64,000 nucleotides of DNA from Corythucha ciliata (GCA_038030265.1 CM075943.1:34782001-34846000), one strand, 5' to 3'. Counted from the stretch's first letter, positions 44,601 through 50,098 are shown. The notes: generated by a model not told the origin, from the sequence alone. Program-made: numbers and translations.

Positions 44601-45560
44601 GTGTCGTTAAAACTTCATCTTTAGGGACAATGGTGACAATGCGTTAAACGAGGGGACAGAAAAGTGAAATGGGTTTCACGACAGAGAGGAATGAGCCTAT
44701 ATTGAGCGGTCCTAAAAAGCTTATTGACAGATAAATCAATAAGCGTTGTCTCTAATCAGTGGATCTGTTGTTCACTCCTTCCCTTCTTCATCACTCTCAA
44801 CTCTCATATATTGTGTATCCCGATAATTTCCAATCAGTTTGAGAGTTGAAGTTCGGTGTCAAGTTGATAATCGGCAGGGGCTTGGTCATAAAATTTCGAG
44901 AAAAAAAAATTAAAATGGTGAGGAGAATGGCGTGATATATTATCGCATTCAATGACGATGCAAGGCCAAAAAAAGTGTGGGAAGGACCCTATTGCGGGTA
45001 CAAACTATCGGAAAAAATCCAACTATTTATACTAACACCGAACTAATTATTGCTAACATACATTTTCTGCTTGGAATAAAAGTGTGATGGGTGAGGGGGG
45101 TAGTAAAACAATTAGAAGTGCTCTCATCCGGAATGAAGGTGATGGATGAGACGCTGATTGCTCCCGATCGCCACCCCTTCGCTGTTCCAGCCACCCAGCC
45201 CACCAGCAACCACTTTCCGAAAGGAAAAAAATCCTACCCAATCAGAATGAAGGAATAATACAATTTCCGTCAAATCATTCCTTCCCTTCACCAGCTAACA
45301 ATCAAGCCATCATCGCTTCGCCTTGTAAGCAGTAAAATCGATCAATCAAAAATCGACATAAAAATATTATGTATTATTATTATTATTTGTTATTATTTTT
45401 GCTTTTACTCACCGTCCTCGGTCTGGAATAATGCCGTGTGGGCCCCTCCATGATATGTTGACGGCTTCTTCATTCATACAAGTGACAACGTAGGAATCAT
45501 TGACGTATCTTTCGGACGCGTTTGTTTGCGGATACAATTGAATGTTGCAAAGTACACCGC
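6681..45560 (-). CDS. GPI-anchored Ig/FN3 neural-type cell adhesion protein (C-terminal 420 residues, 7 exons)
   Basis: Seven minus-strand exons (45,560-45,413; 32,134-31,992; 13,591-13,448; 13,125-12,982; 12,906-12,716; 7,238-6,944; 6,877-6,681) have AG/GT borders, and all six junctions agree in phase (2,1,1,1,0,1). The spliced frame gives 420 residues and a stop. Ig1 is about residues 1-97 (Cys28, Trp38, Cys78), Ig2 98-193 (Cys121, Trp133, Cys171), Ig3 194-293 (Cys220, Trp232, Cys272), and FN3 294-395. The tail has small residues (TSSAA), a hydrophobic stretch and ends PRN without a cytoplasmic part, as in GPI signals. Ig-FN3 proteins of the NCAM/fasciclin-2 type mediate neuronal adhesion at the cell surface. 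Three Ig plus one FN3 and a GPI tail also fits klingon or wrapper, so the orthologue is not assigned. The signal-peptide exon is missing. The introns are packed with mobile DNA. Confidence 0.88.
6944..7238 (-). CDS. Adhesion gene exon: end of Ig3 and start of FN3
   Basis: The acceptor AAACAG and donor GTAACA flank it. It encodes VRMVDTRMVLGEYDC (Ig3 F strand), a proline-rich linker (KPNPPSSV) and the first strands of an FN3 domain (VIGYRVQF). It ends in phase 1, matching the last exon. Confidence 0.88.
7239..8265. other. Intron sequence, nothing recognised
   Basis: This is the 3' part of the 5.5-kb adhesion-gene intron. It has a C-run at 7,319-7,328 and no repeats or coding exons that I can identify. 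Confidence 0.45.
8270..8700. repeat. Array of ACCGAGT/ACTCGGT dyad motifs (left)
   Basis: Diverged units of roughly 20 bp contain ACCGAG in one or both orientations (ideal unit ACCGAGTAACTCGGTTAA). A matching array lies at 9,500-9,915. The two arrays bracket a possible small spliced plus-strand gene, so they look like subterminal repeats of one element. Confidence 0.7.
8796..9108 (+). CDS. Possible small spliced gene between the ACCGAG arrays
   Basis: Candidate exon 1 (8,796-8,862) starts with ATG and encodes MTDVADLLREWKIP with a GTAAGC donor. Candidate exon 2 (about 8,973-9,004) and exon 3 (from about 9,081) can be joined in phase, giving a SAM-like acidic-hydrophobic pattern (LMPDDEPLS, VLGSKLSIQ). 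An in-frame stop comes soon after, although an open stretch in the same frame (EQFWEFNHSSPAEDSWESV) follows. AATAAA lies at about 9,381. TCAGT initiator-like motifs precede the ATG. Function unknown; it may be a decayed transposon gene. The splice assignment is tentative. Confidence 0.3.
9500..9915. repeat. Array of ACCGAGT/ACTCGGT dyad motifs (right)
   Basis: Partner of the array at 8.27-8.70 kb. One nearly ideal palindromic unit, GACCGAGTAACTCGGTTAA, lies at about 9,629-9,647. Other units are diverged, including ACCAAG/CTTGGT variants. Confidence 0.7.
9916..12118. other. Intron sequence, nothing recognised
   Basis: Low-complexity AT-rich intron with C or G runs near 10,411, 11,521 and 11,625 and an A-run at 11,095-11,111. 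No exon or defined mobile element was found. Confidence 0.45.
12119..12258. mobile_element. Foldback MITE (GCGTTTTCC family)
   Basis: The ends are inverted copies (TTGCGTTTTCCGTTTGC left, GCAAATGGAAAACGCC right) and the arms pair through the whole element around a short loop near ATCATAAGGTAAC. A relative with the same loop and arms lies at 30,087-30,503, interrupted by another MITE. No coding capacity. Confidence 0.7.
12716..12906 (-). CDS. Adhesion gene exon: first part of Ig3
   Basis: It follows a weak acceptor (GCTAATAG) and ends at CAG before GTGAGA. It encodes the QKPRWPP linker, then GVTNITCQAYGRPAPG and the core tryptophan (YAWYR). It ends in phase 0 at SVLQ. Confidence 0.85.
12982..13125 (-). 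CDS. Adhesion gene exon: second half of Ig2
   Basis: The acceptor TTGCAG and donor GTGAGT flank it. It encodes GLSITNVTREDEGWYTC, a classic Ig E-F strand with D-x-G-x-Y-x-C, followed by RAYQVTSKTS. It is separated from the previous exon by a 322-bp intron. Confidence 0.88.
13448..13591 (-). CDS. Adhesion gene exon: first half of Ig2
   Basis: The acceptor ATTTTCAG and donor GTGAAT flank it. It encodes the linker and B/C strands of an I-set Ig domain (TLVEGTNAMLRC, then PTVVWQVKG). It is 144 nt and phase 1 at both ends. Confidence 0.88.
13592..16336. other. Start of an 18.4-kb adhesion-gene intron
   Basis: It contains a long A-run at about 14,627-14,656, the foldback element at 15.04 kb and a further partial inverted repeat at about 16,060-16,215 (motif CGCCTGTGGA). 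CACCCTGTATA at about 15,988 resembles the motif in the long inverted repeats at 18.35-22.17 kb. No exon recognised. Confidence 0.4.
15038..15175. mobile_element. Foldback MITE (GGGGCCTATTCT ends)
   Basis: The left arm begins GGGGCCTATTCTTTAAC and the right arm is its imperfect reverse complement ending at a CCCCC run. The arms include AAATAAACA/TGTTTATTT-type pairing around a short loop. No protein is encoded. Confidence 0.6.
16432..16504 (-). tRNA. tRNA-Thr(GGT)-like sequence, degraded
   Basis: The minus strand folds as a cloverleaf with D-arm GCGC/GCGT, anticodon loop TTGGTAA (anticodon GGT) and a T-loop TTCAAAT. The T-stem (GTGGG against TCCGC) and acceptor stem have mismatches, so it is more likely a repeat-borne relic than an active tRNA gene. 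It is the inverted partner of the copy at 16,785. Confidence 0.45.
16785..16857 (+). tRNA. tRNA-Thr(GGT)-like sequence
   Basis: The cloverleaf has a D-stem GCGC/GCGT, anticodon stem CTGGA/TCCAG with loop CTGGTAA (GGT), and a perfect T-stem GCGGG/CCCGC with loop TTCAAAT. The acceptor stem has two mismatches (positions 1-72 and 5-68). CA follows position 73, as in retroposed or repeat-borne copies. It could be a functional gene or the head of a SINE. Confidence 0.5.
17725..17885 (-). repeat. Short array of the GAGCCA/GAAATT family
   Basis: Four or five diverged units of about 33 bp are readable on the minus strand as GGCCAACTC or GACCCATGGGATTGG followed by T-rich spacers. The flanking sequence from 16,987 to 18,090 is intronic, with no exon seen. 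Confidence 0.5.
18090..18350 (+). repeat. Array of GAAATTGACAGTTT units
   Basis: About eight diverged units of 20-35 bp carry GAAATTGACAGTTT or GAAATTTACAGTTT. The motif continues into the outer part of the adjoining long inverted repeat, so the array abuts the transposon at 18.35 kb. Confidence 0.6.
19409..20680 (-). CDS. Tc1/mariner-superfamily DDD transposase with DUF4817-like N-terminus
   Basis: This 423-residue open frame encodes a cut-and-paste transposase. About residues 77-125 (EYAGIHFVYGFCVGN, ending RVHQRLTESFTF) match the DUF4817-type helical domain of insect Tc1/mariner-like proteins. A helix-turn-helix follows (STRDISRRVGVSQTKVVRVL). Catalytic acids are Asp224 (WTDES), Asp315 (QHDDAPPH) and Asp356 (SPDLNPMDFF), with 40 residues between the last two. 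The first ~70 residues look unlike a usual start and overlap the inverted repeat, so the true start may be lost or further in. The end (GGSHFENN) is typical. No frameshift is seen in the core, so the copy may be recent. Confidence 0.85.
   Translation of the reverse strand: MLFSKWLPRTRGGHFKVCICLRCENSSLFWPIDSEKSRKLPLFLSDSSNTQCDEKPVVFLSCAAKIYPYKIFSSREYAGIHFVYGFCVGNSRAAQREYRRRYPDRRCPSPQVFIRVHQRLTESFTFARNRTEAAHRHDVEVDEVILEMVEDDATVSTRDISRRVGVSQTKVVRVLHDNDFYPYHFTPVQGLEAGDLPARVHFCRWLLNSDIEEPHFLRRILWTDESLFTREGVFNAHNLHRWEQENPMASRECSFQHKFKINLWAGLVGNQLIGPHEFQQNLNGESYLNFLQNDLPGLLQQVDGETREALIFQHDDAPPHYSIRVRQHLSEVYPTWIGRGGIVTWPARSPDLNPMDFFVWGFLKEKVYKTPIATEDELRERINLAVHDLREMLTFKVTVGAMRKRARACIRNGGSHFENNITQ
21128..21383. 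mobile_element. MITE with CGCCCCATACACT ends
   Basis: It is 256 bp with terminal inverted repeats CGCCCCATACACT and AGTGTATGGGGCG and an internal hairpin (GTCGCCTC/GAGGCGAC). It lies in extra sequence of the right inverted-repeat arm that is absent from the left arm, so it inserted after the arms formed. The target duplication is unclear. Confidence 0.65.
22250..22800 (+). repeat. Tandem array, AATCGTCAGTTTAGCCATTT family
   Basis: About sixteen diverged units of roughly 32 bp, ideal form CGAATCGTCAGTTTAGCCAT plus TTTTAGGG. They immediately flank the right arm of the transposon. The same family recurs at 23.04-23.23, 28.25-28.44 and 29.19-29.87 kb. At 22,190-22,240 a fragment of the transposon arm (CTCCTAAACGGTGCACGATA) is repeated outside it. 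Confidence 0.75.
23040..23225 (+). repeat. Short array of the GTCAGTTTAGCC family
   Basis: Four or five diverged units with GTCAGTTTAGCCATTTTCAA. It belongs to the same family as the array at 22.25-22.80 kb, separated by about 240 bp of other sequence. Confidence 0.6.
23226..25810. other. Intron sequence, nothing recognised
   Basis: Low-complexity intron with C- or G-runs at about 24,057 and 25,263. Short open frames, including one of 126 codons at 25.2-25.6 kb, show no conserved motif. Confidence 0.45.
25812..26019. mobile_element. Foldback MITE (near-perfect hairpin)
   Basis: Arms of about 90 bp pair almost throughout (GTAGCCG...CGGTTTCGGCT on the left, its complement on the right) around a loop of about 25 bp near 25,915. 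The ends are GCATGC-like on both sides. The long frames on both strands here are created by the palindrome and are not genes. Confidence 0.75.
26155..26540 (+). repeat. Mixed short array (two unit families)
   Basis: 26,155-26,290 has GAGCCAATCCCACTAAATTG units of the same family as 51.4 kb. After an A-run at 26,349-26,377, units of the GCTAAAATTGAGAAAAACGC family follow to about 26,540. Joining of two array families suggests repeat-mediated rearrangement or element ends. Confidence 0.6.
26762..27410 (+). mobile_element. 5'-truncated LINE insertion with 14-bp target duplication
   Basis: GGTATACCTGACAA occurs immediately before (26,748-26,761) and after (27,411-27,424) this 649-bp segment, the mark of target-primed insertion. 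The first ~330 bp encode the C-terminus of a LINE reverse-transcriptase protein (IQLLSGHGNFNARL, DPLCPC zinc-knuckle-like end, AAHVT, YCSIPPLP), broken by a frameshift near 26,940 and a stop. The rest would be 3' UTR. No long poly-A tail is present, which argues for a clade with a non-poly-A end or for decay. Confidence 0.8.
27490..28220. repeat. Dyad-rich array (CGTTATTCCCTG, GGGAATTAACGTGAAT)
   Basis: Diverged repeated words such as ACGTTATTCCCTG, CACGTGAATCCCTG and AACAACAATCCC appear in both orientations at roughly 15-35-bp spacing. A Harbinger-like MITE is inserted at 27,778-27,917. No gene seen. Confidence 0.5.
27778..27917. mobile_element. Harbinger-like MITE with TTA duplication
   Basis: It is 140 bp, begins GGGTGGGTTTATCAAT and ends ATTGATAAACGCACCC. 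TTA flanks both sides (27,775-27,777 and 27,918-27,920), the target duplication typical of PIF/Harbinger elements. It is non-coding. Confidence 0.7.
28250..28440 (+). repeat. Short array of the GTCAGTTTAGCC family
   Basis: About six diverged units with TAGTCAATTACTATTTTAAG or CAGTTTAGCCATTTTTAGGG. Same family as at 22.25 kb. Confidence 0.6.
28778..28943. repeat. 76-bp tandem duplication
   Basis: Units start with GCACTGTCAACGTG or GCACTGCCAACGTG at 28,778, 28,854 and (partial) 28,930, a constant period of 76 bp. Each unit contains two copies of CACTGTC(A)ACGTG, so an older shorter repeat was duplicated. Confidence 0.7.
29190..29870 (+). repeat. Tandem array, AATCGTCAGTTTAGCCATTT family
   Basis: About twenty diverged units of about 32 bp (GTCAGTTTAGCCATTTTTA with variable GGGCGCGAAT link). 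It is the longest array of this family in the window and has no recognisable adjoining transposon. Confidence 0.7.
30087..30503. mobile_element. Older foldback MITE split by a later MITE
   Basis: The sequence left of 30,126 (TATAGCGTTTG onward) and right of 30,385 (to AACGGGAAACGCTATT) joins into one foldback of the same family as 12,119-12,258, sharing GACGGGTGGAAA and the loop. The 260-bp element at 30,126-30,385 interrupts its left arm. Confidence 0.65.
30126..30385. mobile_element. hAT-like MITE, copy 1, with 8-bp duplication
   Basis: The ends are inverted copies of CATGGAGGTAGGAACAAGTG, and ATTTGGGC precedes and follows the element, an 8-bp target duplication typical of hAT transposons. 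The arms pair over most of the length (GAAGCCGG.../...CCGGCTTC). It is non-coding. Confidence 0.85.
30504..30762. mobile_element. hAT-like MITE, copy 2, with 8-bp duplication
   Basis: It is a close copy of the element at 30,126, with the same CATGGAGGTAGGAACAAGTG ends and CTATTAAG on both sides as its own 8-bp duplication. Different duplications show two independent insertions only 118 bp apart. Confidence 0.85.
30770..31985. other. Intron sequence, nothing recognised
   Basis: AT-rich intron up to the Ig1 exon at 31,992. No repeats or exons identified apart from a C-run near 31,546. Confidence 0.45.
31992..32134 (-). CDS. Adhesion gene exon: second half of Ig1
   Basis: The acceptor TTTCAG and perfect donor GTAAGT flank it. 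It encodes IHVEQSK, then DKGNYTC, the typical F-strand D-x-G-x-Y-x-C motif. Its phase joins the exon 13.3 kb upstream exactly and completes one Ig fold. Confidence 0.88.
32140..34978. other. Intron sequence; last receptor exon not found
   Basis: This is the part of the 13.3-kb intron downstream of the odorant-receptor exons. A small inverted pair (ACATCGGGGCTAA at about 33,727 and its complement near 33,844) suggests a foldback remnant. I looked here for the receptor's last transmembrane exon and found no convincing match. Confidence 0.4.
34980..35648. mobile_element. Foldback element interrupted by a SINE
   Basis: The left arm (from TAGGTAATTAATTAATG, through GCCGACTAGTTTCGGGGT and TGACAGACAGGC) and right arm (ending AAATTAATTAATTTCTT) are inverted copies meeting near 35,475. 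A SINE occupies 35,073-35,370 in the left arm. A partial relative is at 38,233-38,420. It lies directly downstream of the last recognisable receptor exon. Confidence 0.75.
35073..35370 (-). mobile_element. tRNA-derived SINE with 13-bp target duplication
   Basis: On the minus strand it starts with a tRNA-like head with Pol III A box TGGTGTAATGG and B box GGTTCGAATCC, continues with a body containing a second tRNA-like block (GGGTTCAAAGCCC), and ends in a poly-A run. ATTCTCAAGGCAT flanks both sides (35,060-35,072 and 35,371-35,383). The anticodon arm of the head is deformed, so no tRNA function is expected. Confidence 0.85.
35691..37190 (-). CDS. Insect odorant receptor (Or family), incomplete gene or pseudogene
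   Basis: Five exons join in phase: A about 37,093-36,676, B 36,450-36,272, C 36,211-36,042, D 35,978-35,879, E 35,792-35,691. They encode TM1 (YRVSICFSFFLLPLAAG), TM2 (IYYVIIMIHIAFLFVTVL), the SMWYPIDF loop before TM4, HHQLLI, then NLYTYSYMLV, SSTLLICLSAYVF and LITELVHCYLFCWYSQ, the hallmark order of seven-transmembrane, inverted-topology insect Or proteins that form cation channels with Orco. Introns are short. Intron B/C is 60 bp and in frame, so it might be retained; donor C (GTCTCT) is weak. Upstream, FNENGGFLYMLGACYF looks like the N-terminus but sits one frame off exon A near 37,093, suggesting a frameshift or missed intron. The TM7 exon was not found. It lies in an adhesion-gene intron on the same strand. 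Confidence 0.75.
37200..38230. other. Intron sequence upstream of the receptor
   Basis: A possible first receptor exon (ATG at about 37,256 on the minus strand, MPFVKFKVLRIPFW, donor GTAACG) does not join in the frame of the next exon, so it is not annotated as coding. Otherwise nothing recognised. Confidence 0.3.
38233..38420. mobile_element. Half copy of the foldback element of 34.98 kb
   Basis: It shares GCCGACTAGTTTCGGGG, CACATGTCAAATCAC and CTGACAGACAGGC in order with the left arm at 34,980 but has no matching right arm. A T-run of about 48 bp follows at 38,567-38,614. From 38,620 to 39,210 no gene is recognised. Confidence 0.65.
39213..39829 (+). mobile_element. Internally deleted LTR retrotransposon with self-complementary priming site
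   Basis: LTRs at 39,213-39,346 and 39,699-39,829 begin TGTCCTAG and end CTACA and differ by three substitutions and a small indel region. Only 352 bp lie between. This holds a Gag start (39,395, MDKLLRPERFDVQP) fused by deletion to a Pol C-terminus (39,490-39,714, LRRSTRERKPPRWHDYY). A purine tract AGGAGGGATGAA precedes the 3' LTR. Next to the 5' LTR, 39,350-39,367 is the exact complement of AGTTTGTTTTGAACGAAT in the LTR (39,291-39,308), and no tRNA-type TGG is present. This is the arrangement of self-primed Tf1-like elements. Confidence 0.75.
39859..39991 (-). repeat. 3' LTR of the gypsy element
   Basis: 133 bp, TG...CA ends. It is identical to the other LTR except for one C/T difference after the T-run (about 39,941). 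Confidence 0.9.
40005..40424 (-). pseudogene. Gypsy Pol C-terminus (integrase GPF/Y-type domain), out of frame
   Basis: It encodes HELEKGDMVLLKQ and SPWNPIPFEIVDVKGTQV, the usual C-terminal integrase module, then an acidic serine-rich tail and RSGRQVKIPERLKD. It continues the integrase frame after a one-base disruption near 40,403. It ends just before the purine tract and 3' LTR. Confidence 0.8.
40390..42306 (-). pseudogene. Gypsy Pol: RT C-terminal half, RNase H, integrase
   Basis: It starts inside RT (MGITSAPENF). The RT active site is SDDILVF. RNase H motifs (YTDAG, EREMLAVAWGVEHF, YTDHKPL) and the integrase zinc motif (HRGHQG...CVPCQ) are present. In the integrase core the first acid (SMDFSG) and the glutamate (NGRVEHF) are present, but the middle TDNG motif reads TNNG at 40,786-40,788, removing the second catalytic acid. 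Frame breaks bound it on both sides. Confidence 0.9.
42375..44000 (-). pseudogene. Gypsy Gag-protease-RT N-terminal half
   Basis: Gag probably starts at the second Met (MEIASRPLAFDP). Two CCHC-like knuckles lie at Cys212-Cys224 and Cys232-Cys247. The protease active site is DTG at residue 319. RT begins with VVVPKRDGTIRLCVDMR and ends early at KLDLNKDSIRSF because of a one-base disruption near 42,395. No stop separates Gag from Pol. Confidence 0.9.
44114..44246 (-). repeat. 5' LTR of the gypsy element
   Basis: 133 bp, TG...CA. It is followed on the minus strand by TTTT and the TGGCGCGG primer site. It would hold the element's promoter. Confidence 0.9.
44260..44397 (+). pseudogene. LINE RNase H fragment
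   Basis: The open stretch encodes LSWIPGHMSEQTENEKADEL, the conserved end of a retrotransposon RNase H domain, then a stop. The gypsy element is inserted immediately upstream, inside or at the edge of this remnant. The rest of the LINE is not recognisable. Confidence 0.7.
44480..45412. other. Intron sequence, nothing recognised
   Basis: AT-rich intron immediately 3' of the first recognised Ig exon. Trinucleotide TTA repeats occur near 45,375. No mobile element defined. Confidence 0.4.
45413..45560 (-). CDS. Adhesion gene exon: first half of Ig1
   Basis: A polypyrimidine/CAG acceptor precedes it and GTGAGT follows. It begins with the last two bases of a split codon, so at least one upstream exon exists. 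It encodes the Ig B-strand cysteine (SYVVTC) and the core tryptophan (NISWRGP), ending PDRG plus two bases that combine with the next exon. Confidence 0.85.
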
Positions 45561-48500
45561 CTGAAACAGAAAAAGGGAGAAAACATTCATCAATATCAAA
45601 ATGAATAACACGTAGAAAAAAAAAACTGGAAAAAAGACAATTAAAAAAAAAAGCGAGGCGAGTTTTTGCAGAATCTTCAACTTTATTAGCAACAAATTTG
45701 CTCAAACTTAAGGTATAAACGAGGAGGAGTGGCTTAAACGATTTTTAACAGTTAAATCCAGTAGAAGAATTAAAAATGGAAAAAAATGGCCAGTTTTCAT
45801 TAAAGGAAAACTTATTTTTCCTCTCGGTTAATCCTTCGACTTTTTTTTTTTCACATGAAAATGATGAAGTTTTAAAAGGCGAGGAGGGTGAGTGAAGTTA
45901 GGGGGTGGTCTTCACGATAAATTATAATTAATTGAAGGCTTCTTCTCACCCCCCCCCCTTCCAACCTCATCTATTTTCTTACGCCTAGCAATTGAAAAGT
46001 TTTCATACAAGATGAAACACCCGACTCTCTCAGTGGAGAAAAAAAAATCATACATGCACCAAGAAACGTCACTTACCCTTATTCAGACCCCCCCCCCACC
46101 CTACTATTTGCGACCATCTCATGGACACCCTGGGGGCATCGCACACCTTCACTTCGCTACTTGATGGCCCTCGGGGAGAAAGACAAGGAATAGAATACAA
46201 AAATAGGAGAAAAAAAAGAACTTTCTATATCCACTGAAATGGCGTAGGTAACATCAAGACGAGAATATTTTATTTATGAAGGGCTTCTCGAATTTCATTA
46301 TTCAAGTAGATCGCCCGTAATAAAGAAAAAATCTTCGTACGAATTAGGCAGAACAAGTAGGAACTGAGAGAGAATAAAGAAAAGCGAGTAGAAGAGAAAA
46401 TCGATTTTCCTTGGAAATGTAAAGACGCCCTTCAACAAGTGTTCTCCATGCATACTAAAGGAGTCACTCAACGGTGACGATTGGGCAAATAAGATTATTG
46501 CTTTTTGTTTAAAACTGGAAAGTGAGTTACGCGGAAGGGATAACTTCGTGCAAAACAGTATTTTCATATCAGCGTTTTGTATCATGTTCGTAGAATCACT
46601 CCGACTTATTTTGCCCCCCAAACCCTCCATACAAAAGTCTCGGTTGAAAGTCTCCCTTATCGCTTCGCCTTAAGAAAGTAGATTATAGATCAAAAAGCTT
46701 AAAGCCATGTACTTTAATGATGAGGGCGTTTGAGAGGGACGTGTTATCTGGAAAATAGTAAACGCAAGAGAATGACACTGTCGTCGGGGAGTAAACGTAA
46801 AAAAGAGACATTGCGTTGAATCTATAGGAAACTATTGTGAAATGTTGAAAGATGCGAGTTCTATCTTGAGGAGTCAGTCCCTCAAGACGTAAAAAGTGTA
46901 GAGGCCGAGAATCCTATTAAAAGGATCATCTCTAAAATCCTATTAGAAATAATGATTTCTGAGAGCGGAGGAATTTTAGCGTGAGTGAGGGATGGAAGCC
47001 TGGCTAATCCCAATCACACACATTTTCACCATTCGCTATATCCCACAAGTGCGTTTTTGGAACGAATAAAAGGTTACAAAAGAGAACAAAAATAACTCGA
47101 TATTAACTTGAATATGTACATTTTTACGCGGAAGATCTTTACAATAACTTCGAGAGCACAGAAAACCGGCTACTTTTATATCCTATAGTTTTGTCCTATT
47201 ACAATAGCGCAGGTAAACACCAAATCGCACCTGAGTCCAAGGTCTGCGACCAATTTTCCGAAGTCAGATTTTTCAATTTTAATAAACTACTTTTATCTCT
47301 CTCCTCCTTATTGAGCAATGGAATATTATTTATAGAAATATGATTCGAATTGAATCTTTGTATACGAACATCAGGTGTGTAGGAGATCCCCCCCCCCCAG
47401 CAGCAGTAGCAGCAGCAAACCCAAAGTTATAAGTAAACTTGGCTTTTCTATAAAAAGGAAGGGAATATAGTGCTTGTCAGCGTCTTTGGTAAATAATTCA
47501 AGTTCAGGGTAACAAGGGCAAGTTTGTGCGGATGAAGGGTAGAACGGATATAAAAAGAGGGATCGACCAATACTTCCAGATAAGCTCGCCGGGGTATGAA
47601 CTCTTTAGAGCTGACTCTAAATTGATTCAAAACCAAAATCTATATTGAATCGGCTCATCATGTTAAAGGAGAAGGATTACGTTTTACTCATGGCATTATA
47701 GATTTGATAACTTCAAAACGTTTTTTTTTTAAGTAAATAATATTTAAAGGCTGCAGGTTATAGTTTTTGGGAGTGTCTTTTCTTTCCGCAGTAGAATTTC
47801 ATTGAACCATCTATTCTTTTTTCCAAGAACAAAGCGTGTGAAGCTAATAGGGGTGCAAGGCGCGGGGAACGGGGTAGAGGGATTGTCTGAAAGGAATCGA
47901 GTATTATACTTCTGCAGGTGGCTCTAAAGGTCTAAATAGAAAAGAGAGTGAGGGGCAAAAAATAACGCTGAATGTTATTAGAAATTGCCGCCACATTGAT
48001 ATTAAAATAAAAAGAAGGGTCCGGGAAGTAAGGAATATGAACTAATCTCAACATTAAAATGAGAAAAAAATTATTGCAATATCCCTTTTCAAAAAGAGGC
48101 GAAAAAACCAGAAGAAGGAAATAAAATAAATAATTTTAAGAATCTTTAATAAAGTACAGGGAAGCTTTGCGAGCAAGAGAGAGGGCGAAAAAAAGTTTAA
48201 TCGACCTGGTTATTATTATATGCACAAAAAAAAAAATGAATCTCTCTTTTTTCACGGTCTCGCTAAGAAAATTAGCTATACCCCATTTCCCACACTAAAT
48301 GTTCCTATTCGGTTTCCATGATTAACTGTGTGAGCACTTGCGCACGTTTTTCTCTCAACTTGTCTGACTCACACGCGGACGTGCATTAAAACTGAATTAC
48401 TCGCGCACCCTGGGTGCAATGAGATTATTACTCGACGTAAAATAAAATTACGGCCAGGAGGTTGAAAATATCGAGCGTCCCTTTTCCAATTTTCAAAAGG

Positions 48501-49290
48501 AAGGAGAAGCGTAAGTCAAGTTAACAAGACTGGAAGTACAACCAGGAAGCAAGCGCAGGGTTGGCATTGGTGTGCCAGAAAGGGAGAAAAAATAATCTAA
48601 GAATTCTACAAAAATACCGCCCCCCTGCCCTTCATTTTTGTTCTCTTAATTGGCTAGCGCAAATTTTCCACGGATTAGAGCCCTGAGGTTTAATCTCGGC
48701 CCGGAACCCTTCGGTATCACTAATTATATCCCCTCTCCCTTACTCCTTGGCTCTTGTCTTGAAATTCTACTTTACTAGAATTGAGCTTATTCATAATTGT
48801 CCTCTCCAAAGCTTTTACGCCTCGACCTTTTCACATTAATTGAACTTCACTAATCAACCGAGCTAATTATTTCTGGGGATTCTTTCAGTGGTGTCATTGG
48901 ATGAACTGTTTTAAATGACTGCCGAGTCAAGGTTGATGAAACAATCTAAGAAGGCAGATCGAATTTTATATTAAAAATCTCTCTCAGAATGACAGAAAGG
49001 GCCGCAGGAAAAGGGAGGGATCTAAAATTACCTTTCGAGTTTCGCGTCACTCGCAGACTACTCTCATATATCTTGTCCCCGCCAGGTTAACTGCCTGAGA
49101 GCAAAACAGTATAAGAAAACATCCGTCCCAGTGAAAGGGTAAAGGAAGGGCGGCTGCCAGGGAGGCAAACCGTTACTATGCTTGCATTTATTATACATTT
49201 GAAAATGAATTATTCGGGTAAACGAAGGAAGATTATTATTCCTGGCGTATAATGCATATGAACCCAAAGTGTTGCTCTCGAAGGGCGTTT
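45561..49290. other. Sequence upstream of the Ig1 exon, no exon recognised
   Basis: This should be adhesion-gene intron, since the exon at 45,413 begins mid-codon. Runs of C (45,949, 46,088, 47,390) and an AGCAGC repeat (47,400-47,416) occur. I searched the minus strand for a signal-peptide exon ending in phase 1 and found none convincing. Confidence 0.4.
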
Positions 49291-50098
49291 TGTTTCAAAA
49301 CGAGTTCTGTCTTTTCAAACGTTTCATCAAATGACACAAATAAAACTAATTTATTTGAACAATGGCCGCGTTGCAAAACTTCAGACTTGTTCAGCGCTTA
49401 GTCTTTTACCGTTGCAAAACTGTCAATCTAGCTCAGTGCTGAGTAAGTGTTTAAAATCCAACAAAACACGGCCCTCAAAAATGGCCTTGCCATTTCGGTC
49501 AATTTCCTCAACTCCAAGGCTGACAACCGTGGTCCTCGGGCGTGGAGGCTCTTCGTTGCACTTACGAGTTTTTGCTACGTGACTACTGCCTTTATACGTT
49601 ATGAAAAGTGTGAAAAAATGCAAGTGGCCAAAAACGGGAGCGTTCATTCATGGTTTGACCAAAATCGAAGCTTTTCCTGGTTTCGGGTCTTTAACATTAG
49701 ATCACGCCGAGAAACACGACTTGGTGGCAACGTTCCCTCCGTGTGTGCCACCTCGCCCATTTCGGGAAAGCAAAATTGATATGTGGAGCCGGAGCAGTGG
49801 CATTAGGCCTGAAATCTTGCTGTTCAACAGCGGTTTGATCAGCGACATTAAGGCCCAACGCATACTGAGCCCACGCGTGGGTCACCCAAGCAAAAAACAG
49901 TTGAAAATGGAGTCTTTCAACTGCTTTTTGAGCTTGGGTGACCCACGCGTGGGCTCAATTTGCGGCGGGCCTTAGACCTGCTACATTGCGCGTGGATTCA
50001 TCGCTTGGCACCTTATATGTTTCAAAACGAGTTCTGTCTTTACAAACGTTTCATCAAACGACACAAATAGAACTAATTTATTTCAACAATGGCCCCGT
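49291..50098 (+). repeat. Direct-repeat pair enclosing about 650 bp
   Basis: About 80 bp beginning TGTTTCAAAACGAGTTCTGT recurs in the same orientation at 49,291-49,370 and 50,019-50,098 (about 93% alike). Between them lie GC-richer sequence and a hairpin element. The pair could be ends of a non-coding element or a tandem duplication. No TG...CA LTR structure or coding sequence was seen. Confidence 0.5.
49849..49974. mobile_element. Foldback MITE, TAAGGCCC ends
   Basis: It is 126 bp. The left end TAAGGCCC and right end GGGCCTTA are inverted, and the inner arms GAGCCCACGCGTGGGTCACC and its complement form a long near-perfect hairpin with a loop at about 49,908. The ends resemble the Harbinger-like element at 57.5 kb. 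Confidence 0.7.

Noticed and set aside
45027..45241. Two minus-strand frames upstream of the Ig1 donor as an alternative exon
   Set aside because: They lie 3' of the splice donor, have no Ig motifs, and the exon phase is already satisfied by 31,992-32,134.
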